Origin: Balanoglossus misakiensis
Taxonomy: Eukaryota > Hemichordata
Reading direction: 5' to 3'
Length of the DNA: 64,000 nucleotides
Assembly (NCBI GenBank): GCA_040954595.2
Contig: CM082576.2
Span: forward strand, 18,166,001-18,230,000
Part shown: piece after piece, positions 18,736 to 31,303 of the stretch
Layout: every line of letters begins with the position of its first letter
Numbering within the stretch: the first letter of the stretch is position 1
The notes under the pieces: model-generated
The model's database searches: none
Told to the model about the DNA's origin: nothing
Seen by the model: the letters and a program-made list of their open reading frames with translations, nothing else
Translations under genes and position numbers: made by a program

Positions 18736-18852
18736 ATGTCAATGAATGTATGGAGAGAGCAGATCTTTGTGAAGGCCAGTGTGTGAATACAGCAGGCTCT
18801 TTTTATTGCACTTGTGTTGTGGGATATTGATTGGTCAATGGAGAGTGTACAG
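18736..18852 (+). pseudogene. EGF-like exon type b, copy 1, with in-frame TGA
   Basis: Acceptor tttcag and donor CAG/gtaaga; 117 nt, phase 1-1. It reads as a calcium-binding EGF module (DVNECMERADLCEGQ, then GSFYCTC) up to Tyr. A TGA at 18828-18830 follows, and then LVNGECTG with the sixth Cys. The same TGA is present in the copies at 24713 and 36366, so it predates the duplications. The exon is symmetrical in phase, so skipping it would not shift the frame. Confidence 0.8.
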
Positions 18853-19080
18853 GTAAGACCAGCACAATATGTGGGCAACGAAAGGTCCTGTATCTGTAAC
18901 TTTTGAATTTTTATTCAATATTATTCTGGGTGTCACCCATCATTTCTTGTTCAGCTCGGTGAAGCTAGGTAAGCAATGTTGTTATTGTTTAAACATTGTA
19001 TTCAAGCCTGGGTCTGGACATGGATGCAATTTGTCAATAATAAGAGTGATTGGTAACTGCATGTTTACATAACTGGCTAA

Positions 19081-19875
19081 GGCTGCATTCACAAACACCT
19101 CTGGAGGGGGGGCAGGAGAATTGAGGGGGGGGATTTGAAAAAATTGAGGGTATGTAAGGGGGGGATTTGAAATAATTTAGGGACTGAAAGGGGGGGCTTG
19201 AAAACTTTAACGACTAAATATTTATTTTGAGTCCACAAAAATGCAGTTTCGCGCCCTTTATTTTACAAAATTTTCTAATGTGGGAGGGGGACACCCCCTC
19301 CCACCCCCTCCATTCATCAACACCTTTCAATCATTGACTGGTTTATCTAGTGTCCCAGGTCAGGAGACTTGCCCCACCCTATGATAACTTTGAGCGGCGA
19401 CGGTTAAATTTGTCCTCCCCAACATACCGGTAGTTGAGTTAATTTGCTTTTGCCGGGTTCATTAAAATGCAGCTTTGAGCTCTGTATTTTAGAAAATTTT
19501 CTTACGTGGGAGGGGGACACCCCCTCCCAAACCCACCCCCTTCAATTCTCGGTTTACAATGTCTCCCAACACAGAATACAAATATATATGTACTTAAAAC
19601 ATAAAAACAATGTTCAGTTTTAATGCCCACTGATGAGGGGAAACATCAGTTTCAAATTCTTTTCATGGGAGCGCTGTTTTTCTTTTTACAAGATAGATAG
19701 GTGATGTGTTTTGCTATGTGAAAGAAAATGGGGGGGGGGATTTCAAAATTTTGGCAGTTCGGAAGGGGGGGATTTGAAAATATTGGCAGTTCGGAAGGGG
19801 GGCATGTGAAAATTAGCGGTAAAAAAAATTGAATTCTCCCGCCCCCCCCCTCCAGAGGTGTTTGTGAATGCAGCC
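19081..19875. mobile_element. Harbinger-like TIR element, TAA duplication
   Basis: Ends ggctgcattcacaaacacct and its inverse form TIRs of about 40 bp, running on into G-rich/C-rich tracts. TAA flanks both sides (19078-19080, 19876-19878). The paralogues at about 25056 and 36696 read aactggctaactg with no insert, so the insertion is exact. A 3-bp TAA target is typical of PIF/Harbinger. It has no ORF. Internally, a GGGAGGGGGACACC segment occurs twice. Confidence 0.85.
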
Positions 19876-20191
19876 TAACTGTTAAAAAGACCAGCTGTTC
19901 TATTTGGTGTGTGTACAGTACACATGCCATTGGCAGCTTATGGCTTAGTCAGTGTTTGCCTGTTGATTTCTCTATGTGTGTGTGTCTGTCTGTCTGTATA
20001 TGTACTCCGGTGTAGACTTTTTTATTGTGTTATCCCTGAATGGGACCCGCCTGTGTCTTTAACGCGATGTTTTACACTCAGCAGCGATATTTTGTCTAAC
20101 ACGAGCAAAAATATCCCAAACTCGTCTGAGAAATCTTATCCCAGGTCCTAAGGTTGTGAGACTAATAGAATCTCACACTCCCAAGGACGTA

Positions 20192-20290
20192 GGATCATAT
20201 TTCTCACATGTGTTGAGGATTTTCTGTCCCAAACAAGCTGCAGGCGAATGTGGGACAAAATATCAATGACGAGTGTGAGAAATATGATCC
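20192..20290. repeat. 99-bp imperfect hairpin in a ~500-bp intronic repeat
   Basis: Arms of about 39 bases (ggatcatatttctcacatgt ... inverse) around a 21-base centre. The surrounding ~20080-20575 is full of short 'tgtgagaa/ttctcaca' inversions. Other copies are near 25365-25466, 29978-30071 and 37022-37119, each within a segmental duplicate. Confidence 0.7.
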
Positions 20291-20870
20291 TGTGTCCTTG
20301 GTGTATGAGATTATATTTCTCACACGGCTACAAATTAGCCAAATTCGTTAAATAAATGACTCTTGAACTGTCATCTGGTACAGTGTAGATTCTGTATCAC
20401 GTCATTGGCTAACATTTAGCACATGTTGTTAAAGAACTCTTTGTCATCCAATCAGCGATCGCATCATATACAGCTCTCGATTCAGTGAGAATGTGGGATT
20501 GATTTGTTCTCACACTCTGATCCAACACTCTCAGCATGCCAGGAGTGTGAGAATCTATTACGAGTTTGAAATCTTAGGTGAAGAGTTTATCAATTTCACT
20601 GCCAACCCTGTAGGGCATTCTGGGATATGTGTTCATGCCAAAGCACAAACAGTTATGACCTGACAGCTCAGTTTGTAGATCATTTCTACAAATCCACAAA
20701 GAGACTCAAAGTTTAGAAATGTTGTGTCGGTTAGAAATATTAGAAGTATCACTGTTAATACTTTATTTCAAAGCCATGTGAATTTGTTCACATTAGGGAA
20801 ATTTTTAAAGGAAGGGAGGATTGGTATTGTCTTGAATAATTACAATGGATGTTTTGTTCTCTATTTTCAG

Positions 20871-20993
20871 ATGTGAATAATGAGTGTTCAGATTCTGTTT
20901 GTGCTGGAGGTTGTCTCAATGCAGAGGGTGGATTCAGCTGTAGTTGTGGTGATGATGGTTTCTCTCTGAGTGCAGATCATGTCAATTGTTTAG
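20871..20993 (+). CDS. EGF-like exon type c, copy 1
   Basis: Acceptor attttcag, donor TTAG/gtaagt, 123 nt, phase 1-1. It has no stop. The module starts DVNNECSDSVCAGGCLNAEG and continues FSCSCGDDGFSLSADHVNCL, with the six Cys of an EGF domain. An extra Asn codon after DVN distinguishes it from the copy at 25888 and may disturb the calcium-binding start. It is an extracellular, disulphide-bonded module. The parent gene was not identified. Confidence 0.75.
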
Positions 20994-21415
20994 GTAAGTT
21001 TTTTTTGAGTGGGGAGAGGATAGGCCAACAATGGCTTGGAATTTCCTGCCTCAAAAGGGCGCTTACACAAGTTGTAAGAGGCAAAGATTACAGCGAGTCA
21101 CCATGTAAAAAAATTATAAATAAAAGTTATCAGGCACTTTCCAAAGTTACACATTTAGAAAAAAATGAGTTTGTTGTCTCGTGTGTGATATTTTTGGCTA
21201 ACAAAACACTAGCGTCTAATGTGCTTACTACATTGTTTGTTTATCAGTATACAGTACTGGTACATATAAACATATGATATGACCAAGTTATATGCCAGGT
21301 GATATTTATTAAGTTTCACACAATTTTGCTCTCTTGTCGTATATTTTTTTCAAAGCCAACTGTACATGTAATTCAGATGTATTCATTCAAACACAATGTA
21401 TCATATTTGTGTTTT

Positions 21416-21524
21416 CAAGCTGGTTGGTCACCATGCCAACAAGCATGTTACAACACACCAACCAGTTACCAGTGTGGTTGCAGACCAGGATTTAAGTTGC
21501 ACAGAAATCAACAAACATGTGTTG
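21416..21524 (+). pseudogene. EGF-like exon type d, copy 1, acceptor lost
   Basis: Compared with the intact copy (26441-26566), the acceptor (ttccccacag) and the first ~17 coding bases are gone, and a Cys codon is changed to Trp (AGWSPC). The rest ([20 protein letters not shown]) and the donor remain. It probably cannot be spliced in. Confidence 0.75.
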
Positions 21525-21673
21525 GTGAGTATCTACAATTGGGAGAAAGTAAGATGTAGGTGTTTGTGCAATGTAAGTGTCCAATACATGTACATGTATA
21601 TGTGACACTGAAATTACACATTGTACACTCAATAATTGGTAAATGTCTATTATTCATGACACAAATCAACATA

Positions 21674-21861
21674 CAGTCAAACCTCTGTGACTGGCCACCT
21701 CTATTAAACAGCCACCTCTATATAGTGCCCACTTTATTCTAGTCCCTGTGTAATTTATATCTACATTAATTGACTTTTCTACCAGGTATAATGGCCACCT
21801 GTCTATAAAGGCCAGTTTAGGAAAGTCCCTTTACTAGCCATAATGGACAGGTTTGACTGCA
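21674..21861. mobile_element. Pogo-like MITE (CAGTCAAACC family)
   Basis: Ends acagtcaaacctctgtgact and ggacaggtttgactgc are inverted. About 188 bp with internal repeats of 'ggccacct'. Copies in the same relative position at 26716-26904 and 31453-31640 came along with the segmental duplications. Confidence 0.65.
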
Positions 21862-22687
21862 CTTGTGTTGATTTCTGTCTGTAATACGTGTAACACAATC
21901 ATAAAATTTTTCATAAAGAGGGCACACTTCCAAAATAAGGTGTCATCTCCAAGCAGACAATGTGAAAAAGGAGGCCAGTTGGTTACAGAGTACTGCTCGA
22001 GCTCATCTTCTTTGTTGTATACATGATACAAGTTGCGTGTAAAACTGACCTTACAATAAAATGTGGCTGTCGAAAATCTGTCCCAACTATAGTGTTGATA
22101 CACAAGACAAAGTTTTTACTCTTTGACCAACTGGCCTCATGTTTGCGTCTTGGAAGGGCACCCTCTTTATGAAAAAGGCATATGATATCACTACAAGGAA
22201 TAAATTAACACGATAGAACATTGCTGATTAATGTCATAGATCATGATAACATGAATGCATAGCAATGTTTTGTTACAATTTGGTACATAAAGAAATGGAC
22301 TACTGTGACAGTATTGACTCTGGGCACTACGTAGATGATTCCCAGCCTCAAAATTCTGACTTGCTTCACCGTTGGAAGAAGTCAGTTTTCAGGTTAACAT
22401 GTATATTTGTACAGAGTGTGGCATTAGTGAGTGGTTGCATCACATCAATGCATGACAAAAGGTCATCACTGTGTAAGACTCAGAAATAGAATTTGAATAC
22501 AATTCCTATTAAACAAAATATTCTAAAATTTACATGTTATTTTAACACCTGTTTACTCCTATAAAAGTGAGTGCACGTGTTTTCGAGGTCTCTTCAATTC
22601 AGAAGCCACTGTGTAGGCCTTAGTTGGTACATGCAGCGCGTAGACTTAGAAATTAAGTTCAAGTCCAGTTGACCATCTCACACTTCT

Positions 22688-22775
22688 GGCACTGGTGGGA
22701 TTCAAACCAACGCCATCGAAATGACTGCAGGTGTCTAAAACCCCCTGACTGTAGGACACAAATGCCTGACAGTGA
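22688..22775 (-). pseudogene. tRNA-Leu-like sequence (SINE or tRNA pseudogene)
   Basis: On the - strand there is a B-box-like GGTTTGAATCCCACC followed by a short pairing end. It is preceded by a variable-arm-like stretch and an anticodon-loop-like TTTTAGA, which together resemble the 3' half of tRNA-Leu(UAG). The 5' half is weak. A copy is at 32469-32556, carried by the segmental duplication. Confidence 0.35.
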
Positions 22776-22978
22776 TATAACTATGTTATAATGTTACATC
22801 GACAATACATAAGTTTGGGGATATGTTGTCTCAAATGATCAAATTGAGACAAATTATCCCCATCTTGTTATAATCTGAGCCCAGTTGTCTTTGGTGTGAG
22901 ATTCCAGTAGTTAAGAGTAGGCTTATCTTGAATAATGTAATGCTTGTAAATTATTTCGAATTTCTTCTTACCCTCCAG

Positions 22979-23101
22979 ATATGAATAAATGTCACAGTTG
23001 TGGAAATGCGTGTCAACACTATTGTCAGAATACCCATGGTAGTTATTGCTGCGCTTGCAGACAAGGCTTCAATGTGCTGGAGGATGGCCATGCATGTGCA
23101 G
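22979..23101 (+). CDS. EGF-like exon type a, copy 2 (intact)
   Basis: Acceptor ccctccag, donor GCAG/gtatgt, 123 nt, phase 1-1, no stop. It starts MNKCHSCGNACQHYCQN and ends GFNVLEDGHACA, with the expected Cys series plus one additional Cys. It is the undamaged form of the exon broken at 6504, and is nearly identical to 32762-32884. Confidence 0.75.
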
Positions 23102-23768
23102 GTATGTAACTGTGGATATTGATCTCTTCTGTGGCTACACTGTTTGGGGATTGTATATTGCTATGGTTACAATAAAACATGCATCCTGTCTGTCCATTGC
23201 ACACATTTTAAAATTTGAAATCAACCGCACACTCGTACTGAACACATGTTTGTTGAAATTGTATCTCAGAATTTTTCCATTTATAATTATGCATAATATA
23301 AACAAATTAACAAATGTGAAAACTTATCTTTGAAAATTTGTTTGCAAGGGTGAAAAATTAATCTGTTGTTTTAAAAATCAGACAAAGTTTTGCTGACAGG
23401 GTACACGAGTTTCAGGGGATTTTGTTAAAATGAGAATGATAGAGAGTGTTAAAATTCCTAGATTCTGAGATTGCCATGGATATTGAGGACTTTGACGTAA
23501 AAACAATTAATTGATCAAGAAATATGTGGTTAAGTATATGTGTGATCAACCTCACACTATACTATAAGACTGTCTGATATATTTATGCACAAGTACAATG
23601 TATTTTCACTACTTATATGCATAACTCAATCAAATTAACATAATTTATTGACCTATAGCTAAATAAATTACCACAGCAAAGAATAAATATTCACTTAGAA
23701 AATTCATATAGTTTTCATCTCATTTTAAAGACATTAAAAATGCTTCTCCGAGGGGTACAATAATTTTT

Positions 23769-24322
23769 AGGGTAAGCCTAATTCAAGATTCACGTTTCAA
23801 GATTCACGTTTCATGTTCCACAGCCCAAGATTCATATTATGATTCAGATTCCAGTCTTGTCTAATATGTTTATGCTGCCGTAACCAGGGGTGTGAACGAT
23901 TGTTTATTGTCCTCGATCCCCGCCCAAGCAAGGTTCCCCAAATATTCTGTTCGATTATCGCGTGACGTCATTGTCGGGTATCTCGTCAAGTTCAGTTTCA
24001 ACAACATTTTTCAAAGAGAGATGCACCCTATTTATTATTTTCTAACACATGAATGACCCTAGGCCTGAGATCGCACCATGGCCGGAAATCTTGGTATTCA
24101 CAGATACTTTTAAGCGTAATTCTGATATAATTGATAGGTTTAGGTATATTTTACAACCGATAACTTAAGCAAAGGACTAATTCCTATATTCTGAATCAAG
24201 TGAAAGCAATGTAGATGGCGAAAGGATGTGACAAGACTCGAATCTGAATCAGAATATGAATCTTGGGCTGTGGAACGTGAAACGTGAAACTTGAAACGTG
24301 AATCTTGAATTAGGCTTACCCT
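23769..24322. mobile_element. Outer TIR element, uninterrupted copy
   Basis: Complete 554-bp version of the element that is split at 7292-18345. TIRs start AGGGTAAGCCTAATTCAAG; aattttt flanks both ends. Its interior AT at 24209-24210 is the empty target of the 10.5-kb insertion. It has no coding capacity. Confidence 0.8.
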
Positions 24323-24712
24323 AATTTTTAATGGGTATATTCTTGATAACTCATCACCATGAATGATCATTTCAAAACTTAACAAGGCATATGGCTAAAG
24401 AGGATTCAGTGTTTGTGCACCTTCTATCTGCAATGCTGGATCTATTGACAGTTTTCAAAGGGGTTTAAAGACTCGTCTTTTTATTCAGTACTTTCTATTT
24501 CATTCCATTGCTTTTTTGGTTAATAGGGACTGTCTTTCAGAACTCTTTGGTTTGTTTCGTGTTTTTAAGTGTAATTTATTATCTATTAAGCTTTCACTTG
24601 TTTTCTAATTTTATTATTTTCTGTAGAAAATGCGCTGAGATGTATGTGTATTATGTTTGTCAGGAAATAAATAATAATAAAATTAAAAATAATAAACTAT
24701 CTTTGATTTCAG

Positions 24713-24829
24713 ATGTCAATGAATGTATGGAGAGAGCAGATCTTTGTGAAGGCCAGTGTGTGAATACAGCAGGCTCTTTTTATTGCACTTGTGTTGTGGG
24801 ATATTGATTGGTCAATGGAGAGTGTACAG
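24713..24829 (+). pseudogene. EGF-like exon type b, copy 2, with in-frame TGA
   Basis: Nearly identical to 18736-18852, including the TGA (24805-24807) and both splice sites. Six EGF cysteines are otherwise present. The conserved stop means the defect is inherited, or the exon is a regulated 'poison' exon. Confidence 0.8.
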
Positions 24830-25887
24830 GTAAGACCAGCACAATATGTGGGCAACGAAAGGTCCTGTATCTGTAACTTTTGAATTTGTATTCAATATTA
24901 TTCTGGGTGTCACCCATCATTTCTTGTTCAGCTCGGTGAAGCTAGGTAAGCAATGTTGTTATTGTTTAAACATTGTATTCAAGCCTGGGTCTGGACTTGG
25001 ATGCAATTTGTCAATAATAACAGTGATTGGTAACTGCATGTTTACATAACTGGCTAACTGTTAAAAAGACCAGCTGTTCTTTTTGCTGTGTGTACAGTAC
25101 ACATGCCATTGGCAGCTTATGGCTTAGTCAGTGTTTGCCTGTTGATTTCTCTATGTGTGTGTGTCTGTCTGTCTGTATATGTACTCCGGTGTAGACTTTT
25201 TTATTGTGTTATCCCTGAATGGGACCATTGTGTCCTTAACGCGATGTTGTACACTCAGCAGCGATATTTTGTCTAACACGAGCAAAAATATCCCCAACTC
25301 GTCTGAGAAATCTTATCCCAGGTCCTAAGGTTGTGAGATTTATGGAATCTCACACTCTCAAGGACTTAGGATCATATTTCTCACATGTGTTGAGGATTTT
25401 CTGTCCCAAACAAGCTGCAGGCGAATGTGGGACAAAATATCAATGACGAGTGTGAGAAATATGATCCCAGGTCCTTGATGTATGAGATTATATTTCTCAT
25501 ACGGCCACAAATTAGCCAAATTCATCTGAAAACATTGAATAAATGACTCTTGTATCGCGTCATAGGATAACATTTAACACACGTTATTAAAGAACGCTTT
25601 GTCATCCAATCAGCGATCGCGCCATAAACAGCTTTCGATTCAGTGAGAATGTGGGATTGATTTGTTCTCACACTCTGATCCCACACTCTCAGCATGCCAG
25701 GAGTGTGAGAATCTATTTAGATCTACGAGTTTGAAATCTTAGGTGAAGAGTTTATCAATTTCACTGCCAACCCTGTAGGGCATTCTGGGATATGTGTACA
25801 TGCCAAAGCACAAACAGCCATGACCTGACAGCTCAGTTTGTAAATCATTTCTACAAATCCACAAAGAGACTCAAAGTTTAGTTTCAG

Positions 25888-26007
25888 ATGTGAATGAGTG
25901 TTCAGATTCTGTTTGTGCTGGAGGGTGTCTAAATGCAGAGGGTGGATTCAGCTGTAGTTGTGGTGATGATGGTTTCTCTCTGAGTGCAGATCATGTCAAT
26001 TGTTTAG
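25888..26007 (+). CDS. EGF-like exon type c, copy 2
   Basis: Acceptor gtttcag, donor TTAG/gtaagt, 120 nt, phase 1-1. It starts with the canonical DVNECSDSVCAGG, without the extra Asn of the other two copies, so it is the best candidate for a normal calcium-binding EGF module. The intron in front is shorter than in copies 1 and 3: about 250 bases are missing just before the acceptor. Confidence 0.75.
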
Positions 26008-26440
26008 GTAAGTTTTTTTTTGAGTGGGGAGGAGATAGGCCAAAATGGCTTGTCATTTCAAAAGGGTGCTTACACAAGTTGTAAGTGGCAAAGATTACAG
26101 CGAGTCACCTTGTAAAAAAAATAATAAATAAAAGTTATCAGGCACTTTCCAAAGTTACACATTTAAAAAACTTGAGTTTGTTGTCTCATGTGTGATATTT
26201 TTGGCTTGCAGAACACTGGCTTATTAAATGTAATGTGGTTACTACATTGTTTGTTAATCAGTTTACAGTACTGGTACAGATAAACATATGATATAACCAA
26301 GTTATATGCCAGATGATATTTATTAAGTTTCACACAAAATTGCTCTCTTGTTGTATATTTTCAAATGTGCACTCAAAGACAACTGTAATTCAGATGTATT
26401 CATTCAAACACAATTTATCATATTTGTGTTTTCCCCACAG

Positions 26441-26566
26441 ATGACAATGAGTGCGATCAAGCTGGTTGTTCACCGTGCCAACAAGTATGTAACAACACAC
26501 CAGCCAGTTACCAGTGTGGTTGTAGACCAGGATTTAAGTTGCACAGAAATCAACATACATGTGTTG
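26441..26566 (+). CDS. EGF-like exon type d, the only intact copy
   Basis: Acceptor ttccccacag, donor GTTG/gtgagt, 126 nt, phase 1-1, no stop. It starts DDNECDQAGCSPCQQVCNN, then [18 protein letters not shown]. It has seven cysteines, one more than a standard EGF domain. The start DDNEC fits the calcium-binding subtype. Copies at 21416 and 31195 have lost the acceptor. Confidence 0.75.
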
Positions 26567-26715
26567 GTGAGTATCTACAATTTGGAGAGAAAGTAAGATG
26601 TATGTGTTTGTACTATGTAAGTGTCTAATACATGTACATGTATATGTGAAACTGAAATCATACATTGTACAGTCAGTCATTGGTAAATGTCTGCTATTCA
26701 TGACACAAATCAACA

Positions 26716-26904
26716 TACAGTCAAACCTGTCTGAGTGGCCACCTCTATGAAACAGCCACATATATATAGTGGCCACTTTATTCTGGTCCCTGTGTAATTT
26801 ATATCTACATTAATTGACTTTTCTACCAGGTATAATGGCCACCTGTCTATAAAGGCCAGTTTAGGAAAGTCTCTTCACTAGCCATAATGGGCAGGTTTGA
26901 CTGC
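26716..26904. mobile_element. Pogo-like MITE, copy 2
   Basis: Same element as 21674-21861, in the same position relative to exon d. Ends acagtcaaacctgtctg and gggcaggtttgactgc. Confidence 0.65.
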
Positions 26905-27459
26905 ACTTGTGTTAATTTCTGTCTGTTATACATGTAACAGAACACTTCATGAATCATGACATTATAGGCTTTTTCATAAAGAGGGCACACTTCCAAAATA
27001 AGGTGTCATCTCCAAGCAGACAATGTGAAAAAGGAGGCCGGTAGGTTACAGAGTACTGCTTGAGCTCATCTAGTTTGTTGTATACATGATACAAGTTGCG
27101 TGTAAAACTGACCTTACAATAAAATGTGGCTGTGGAAAGTCAGTCCCAACTATAGTGTTGATACACAAGACAATCGAGTTTTTACTCTGGCCTCGTGTTC
27201 GCGTCTTGGAAGGGTAACATGACTGCATAGCAATGTTTTATTACAATTTGATACATAGAGAAATGGACTACTGTGACAGTATTAATTCTAGGAACTATGT
27301 AAATGATTCCCAGCCTCAAAATTCTGACTGTCTACAATTATATTTTTTAGCATTTTTGTTGTGTATATCAACTGCACTTTCAAGTACAGTCAAACCCGTC
27401 TAACACCAAAGGGACTGAAGAAATTATTCAGATTGCAGGTGTCCAATTTAAATTTTCTC

Positions 27460-29890
27460 TCCTGTCACAAAAATTGCATGGGAATTCTAATTCTAAAAGG
27501 AAATCTCATTTGATAAAAGATCTCAAAGTCAAGTTTTGGATGTGGCTCCAGTTCAAGTATTGTATGTGATTAATTTTCTGGAGCTCAAGTCTGTATACAT
27601 AAAGTAGAGTTGGTCACATGGACTTGGGTAATCTGAGTGTGGTCAGAAATTGAACTTACACACATTGATTGAGTTAAGAACATGTCTGGTGTATTACTGT
27701 AATATGACTAGATACTGCAAATGCATTAACTATAAGCGTTTGTTAAAATATGCAGTTTTCATCGACATATCTGATTCACAAAATTAAATACACATGTTCA
27801 TTAAAACCCACTATGATAGAGCGCCCCCACTGTTCAGAATGTCAGTTTTGAAGTCCTACATCTATGACATCATGCCTAGCTGTCAATGTTAACTGATGTG
27901 TACTTGTACTACTAGTAAATGGAAGTACTTTAAAGTAAAGCTGAGATGCAAGGGTTTTGTAAAATAAATATAATATTAAAACGTTGCCATCATTTTAGTC
28001 CTTTGGAACAGCGGTCCAATTGACTAATGTGATCACTCTGTGTGCGGCATATGGCATATTAAGCATTTAGCATTTTTCAATCAGAAGCCGTTAATCCTGT
28101 GATTAATTCTGCTTCTTGCAACATTGATTTTAAATCACCACACATGAATATTTTTGTCCAAAGGACTGTGGTGCCCAAGTTTTTATGATGAGATAAACAA
28201 ACAGTGAAATTCACTGAAGAAGTGAGTGAGCACTTGCCCTATCATTGTTCAATGAAAGGTGACCACCAAACTCAGCAAGGAGAATTCATCTGACGCCTTG
28301 AGCATACCAACAACAACCAATGTATTGAAAATACTTTCTGAAACCTTTCAGTCGATGTTGCTTGATGTATATTGTATGACTGGACTCGATCATTAGGTTT
28401 TTTTGCATTGACATTTTCAGCAGCGTATCAAACTATTTTTTATTTGAGTTCATCATCGTAGTGATGGTAGTTTGTTTCTTCATGTGTGAAGTGACATCAT
28501 TGTTGACAGTTTCAATCTGATCAGGTGACATGCCACATTGGTATATTTTGTGAACATCAACAGTATTGTTTTAATGTGGTTGACTGACATCACTTGGGGT
28601 TGGATAAAGTGCTTTCTGAGCGATATTATAACAGCAGCTATCAAGAATGTAAAAAATATTGAAAACAGGCCATATCCTTAGCATTCCCTTTCATATTGTG
28701 TCTGCATTGCAATTGGTGATGTACAAAGTCCTTTTGACAACACGCATGGCTGGTTTGTTGTTGTTTTTTGTAAGAAACAAGTCTTTGATTTCCTGACTGC
28801 TAATTGCTGTCTTTGTACTACACTTCTAGTAATATCTCCATTTCTAGCTTTGCACCTCACATTTAATAAATAGACTTGTGGATGTTTTGACACTTCTTGA
28901 CAATGAAAGTGTATGGTTGCAGTGATCAAATGATACACAAATCAAAGGAACAAAGAGTGACTTTTCATTCTTTTGAGAACCTTGCATTCTTATATTTAAA
29001 TGCTTGCCCACTGGCCCTAGGTGTAAAATAGCAAAATTTTATCCATTTACTATATTAAAAAAATATTGTGCCAAAGAGTTGGAAGTCCAAATATCTTTAC
29101 TTAATAATTTAATACTTTAATAATTACTCACAGTTTCCCTTAAGGTTTGGCCAACCTCTGGTGAAAGGATGACCTGTGATATAGTGTTTTAAATTGGAAT
29201 ATAATATGAGGTTATTACGAAAATACCACAAAGTATGCACAAGGACATTAGCGCCAAGTATCTCCCGACGCGCAGCGGAGGGCGATGCGCGGCGCTAATG
29301 TCCGAGTGCATACTTTGCTGTATTTTTGTAATAACCTTATTATTATACATCTTACATCTCCGTTAGTTCTTGTGTTGCATGTTACTTGGCTTTTAAAACG
29401 CCCAAAATGCCGATACAATCGATCGTAAACCGCTCAGCTGAAACAGTGAGCAGCCTTCTTTTTTTTTGTTTACGTGCGTTGGAGCGGGGGTGTCTTGAAA
29501 CCGTCTGCATAACAACACATACCTGTACAAAGTGAGTTGGGGTGCCTTGAAACTTGGGGCGTATTTAACACGCGTTACGTATGTACTATTCCGTACAGCT
29601 TTTTTAGTGCACGCTAAATTCTACTGTTCTCGGTGCCAGATGTATAATAAATACATATATTTTAAATATTTCATATTTTCAATCTAGAAGTAGGAGCTGC
29701 TTCCTCAAAATATAATTGACTGTCAGAATGAAAGGCAAGCAATTCAGGCAAATTAACTCTAACACAACAACTCTTCAATTAAATAATTGACATCAGACAA
29801 CCACAAAGGCGATTTTCAATTAATTTGTATGAATTCAAATGCAGTTAACAGATTTAAAATTACTGGTAGGCGTAGATTTTGTCAGCGTTT
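27460..29890. repeat. Segmental duplicate of ~38660-40540, no gene seen
   Basis: Long colinear match, starting near ttctgtcacaaaaattgcat and ending near ttactttgcgattag. About 27340-27460 carries an isolated CAGTCAAACCCGTC end of the pogo-like family. No exon was recognised. Short - strand open frames here are interrupted and shared with the duplicate only as non-coding DNA. The main difference from the duplicate is the insertion at 29200-29650. Confidence 0.75.
29200..29650. mobile_element. Foldback-type insertion with 131-bp hairpin
   Basis: It is absent from the duplicate at about 40210-40230, which runs straight through. The left part (29209-29339) is a hairpin with arms of about 48 bp (gaggttattacgaaaatacc ... 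inverse) and a GC-rich loop of about 35 bases. The right part has ends ttattatacatctt / agatgtataataa, an inverted pair. Exact borders and target duplication are not clear. Confidence 0.6.
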
Positions 29891-30648
29891 TCCTTCATGA
29901 GTTACTTTGCGATTAGTTTGTTCTGTGTAGTTGAATTGAACAGTGTTTGGTCTGTTCATAGTACTGTACAAGTGTCATATTTCTCACATGAGTTGGGGAT
30001 TTTCTGTCCCAAACAAGCTGCAAGCGAATGTGGGACAAAATATCCCTGACGAGTGTGAGAAATATGATCCCGGGTCCTTGGTGTATGAGATTATATTTCT
30101 CACACGGCTACAAATTAGCCAAATTCGTTAAATAAATGACTCTTGAACTGTCATCTGGCACATTGTAGATTCTGTATCGCGTCATTGGATAACATTTAGC
30201 ACATGTTGTTAAAGAACTCTTTCATCCAATCAGTGCTCGCATCATATACAGCTCTCGATTCAGTGAGAATGTGGGATTGATTTGTTCTCACACTCTGATC
30301 CAACACTCTCAGCATGCCAGGAGTGTGAGAATCTATTACGAGTTTGAAATCTTAGGTGAAGAGTTTATCAATTTCACTGCCAACCCTGTAGGGCATTCTG
30401 GGATATGTGTTCATGCCAAAGCACAAACAGTTATGACCTGACAGCTCAGTTTGTAGATCATTTCTACAAATCCACAAAGAGACTCAAAGTTTAGAAATGT
30501 TGTGTCGGTTAGAAATATTAGAAGTATCACTGTTAATACTTTATTTCAAAGCCATGTGAATTTGTTCACATTAGGGAAATTTTTAAAGGAAGGGAGGATT
30601 GGTATTGTCTTGAATAATTACAATGGATGTTTTGTTCTCTATTTTCAG

Positions 30649-30771
30649 ATGTGAATAATGAGTGTTCAGATTCTGTTTGTGCTGGAGGTTGTCTCAATGC
30701 AGAGGGTGGATTCAGCTGTAGTTGTGGTGATGATGGTTTCTCTCTGAGTGCAGATCATGTCAATTGTTTAG
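30649..30771 (+). CDS. EGF-like exon type c, copy 3
   Basis: Acceptor attttcag, donor TTAG/gtaagt, 123 nt, phase 1-1. It has the same extra Asn codon as copy 1 (DVNNEC) and no stop. The translated module matches copy 1 completely as far as read. Confidence 0.75.
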
Positions 30772-31194
30772 GTAAGTTTTTTTTGAGTGGGGAGGGGATA
30801 GACCAACAATTGCTTTGCATTTCCTGCCTCAAAAGGGCGCTTACACATGTTGTATGTGACAAAGATTATAGCGAGTCACCATGTAAAAATAATAATAAAT
30901 AAAAGTTATGAGGCACTTTCCAAAGTTACACATTTAGAAAAAAATGAGTTTGTTGTCTCGTGTGTGATATTTTTGGCTAACAAAACACTAGCTTCTAATG
31001 TGGTTACTACATTGTTTGTTTATCAGTATACAGTACTGGTACAGATAAACATATGATATGACCAAGTTATATGCCAGATGATATTTATCAAGTTTCACAC
31101 AATTTTGCTCTCTTGTCGTATATTTTTTTCAAAGCCAACTGTACATGTAATTCAGATGTATTCATTCAAACACAATTTATCATATTTGTGTTTT

Positions 31195-31303
31195 CAAGCT
31201 GGTTGGTCACCATGCCAACAAGCATGTTACAACACACCAACCAGTTACCAGTGTGGTTGCAGACCAGGATTTAAGTTGCACAGAAATCAACAAACATGTG
31301 TTG
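31195..31303 (+). pseudogene. EGF-like exon type d, copy 3, acceptor lost
   Basis: Carries the same deletion of the acceptor and first codons, and the same Cys-to-Trp change, as 21416-21524. It is otherwise the C-terminal part of the module. Confidence 0.75.

Noticed and set aside
18828-18830. TGA in EGF exon b as selenocysteine
   Set aside because: The position is not a Cys position of the EGF fold, and no SECIS-like element was identified; a nonsense change is simpler.
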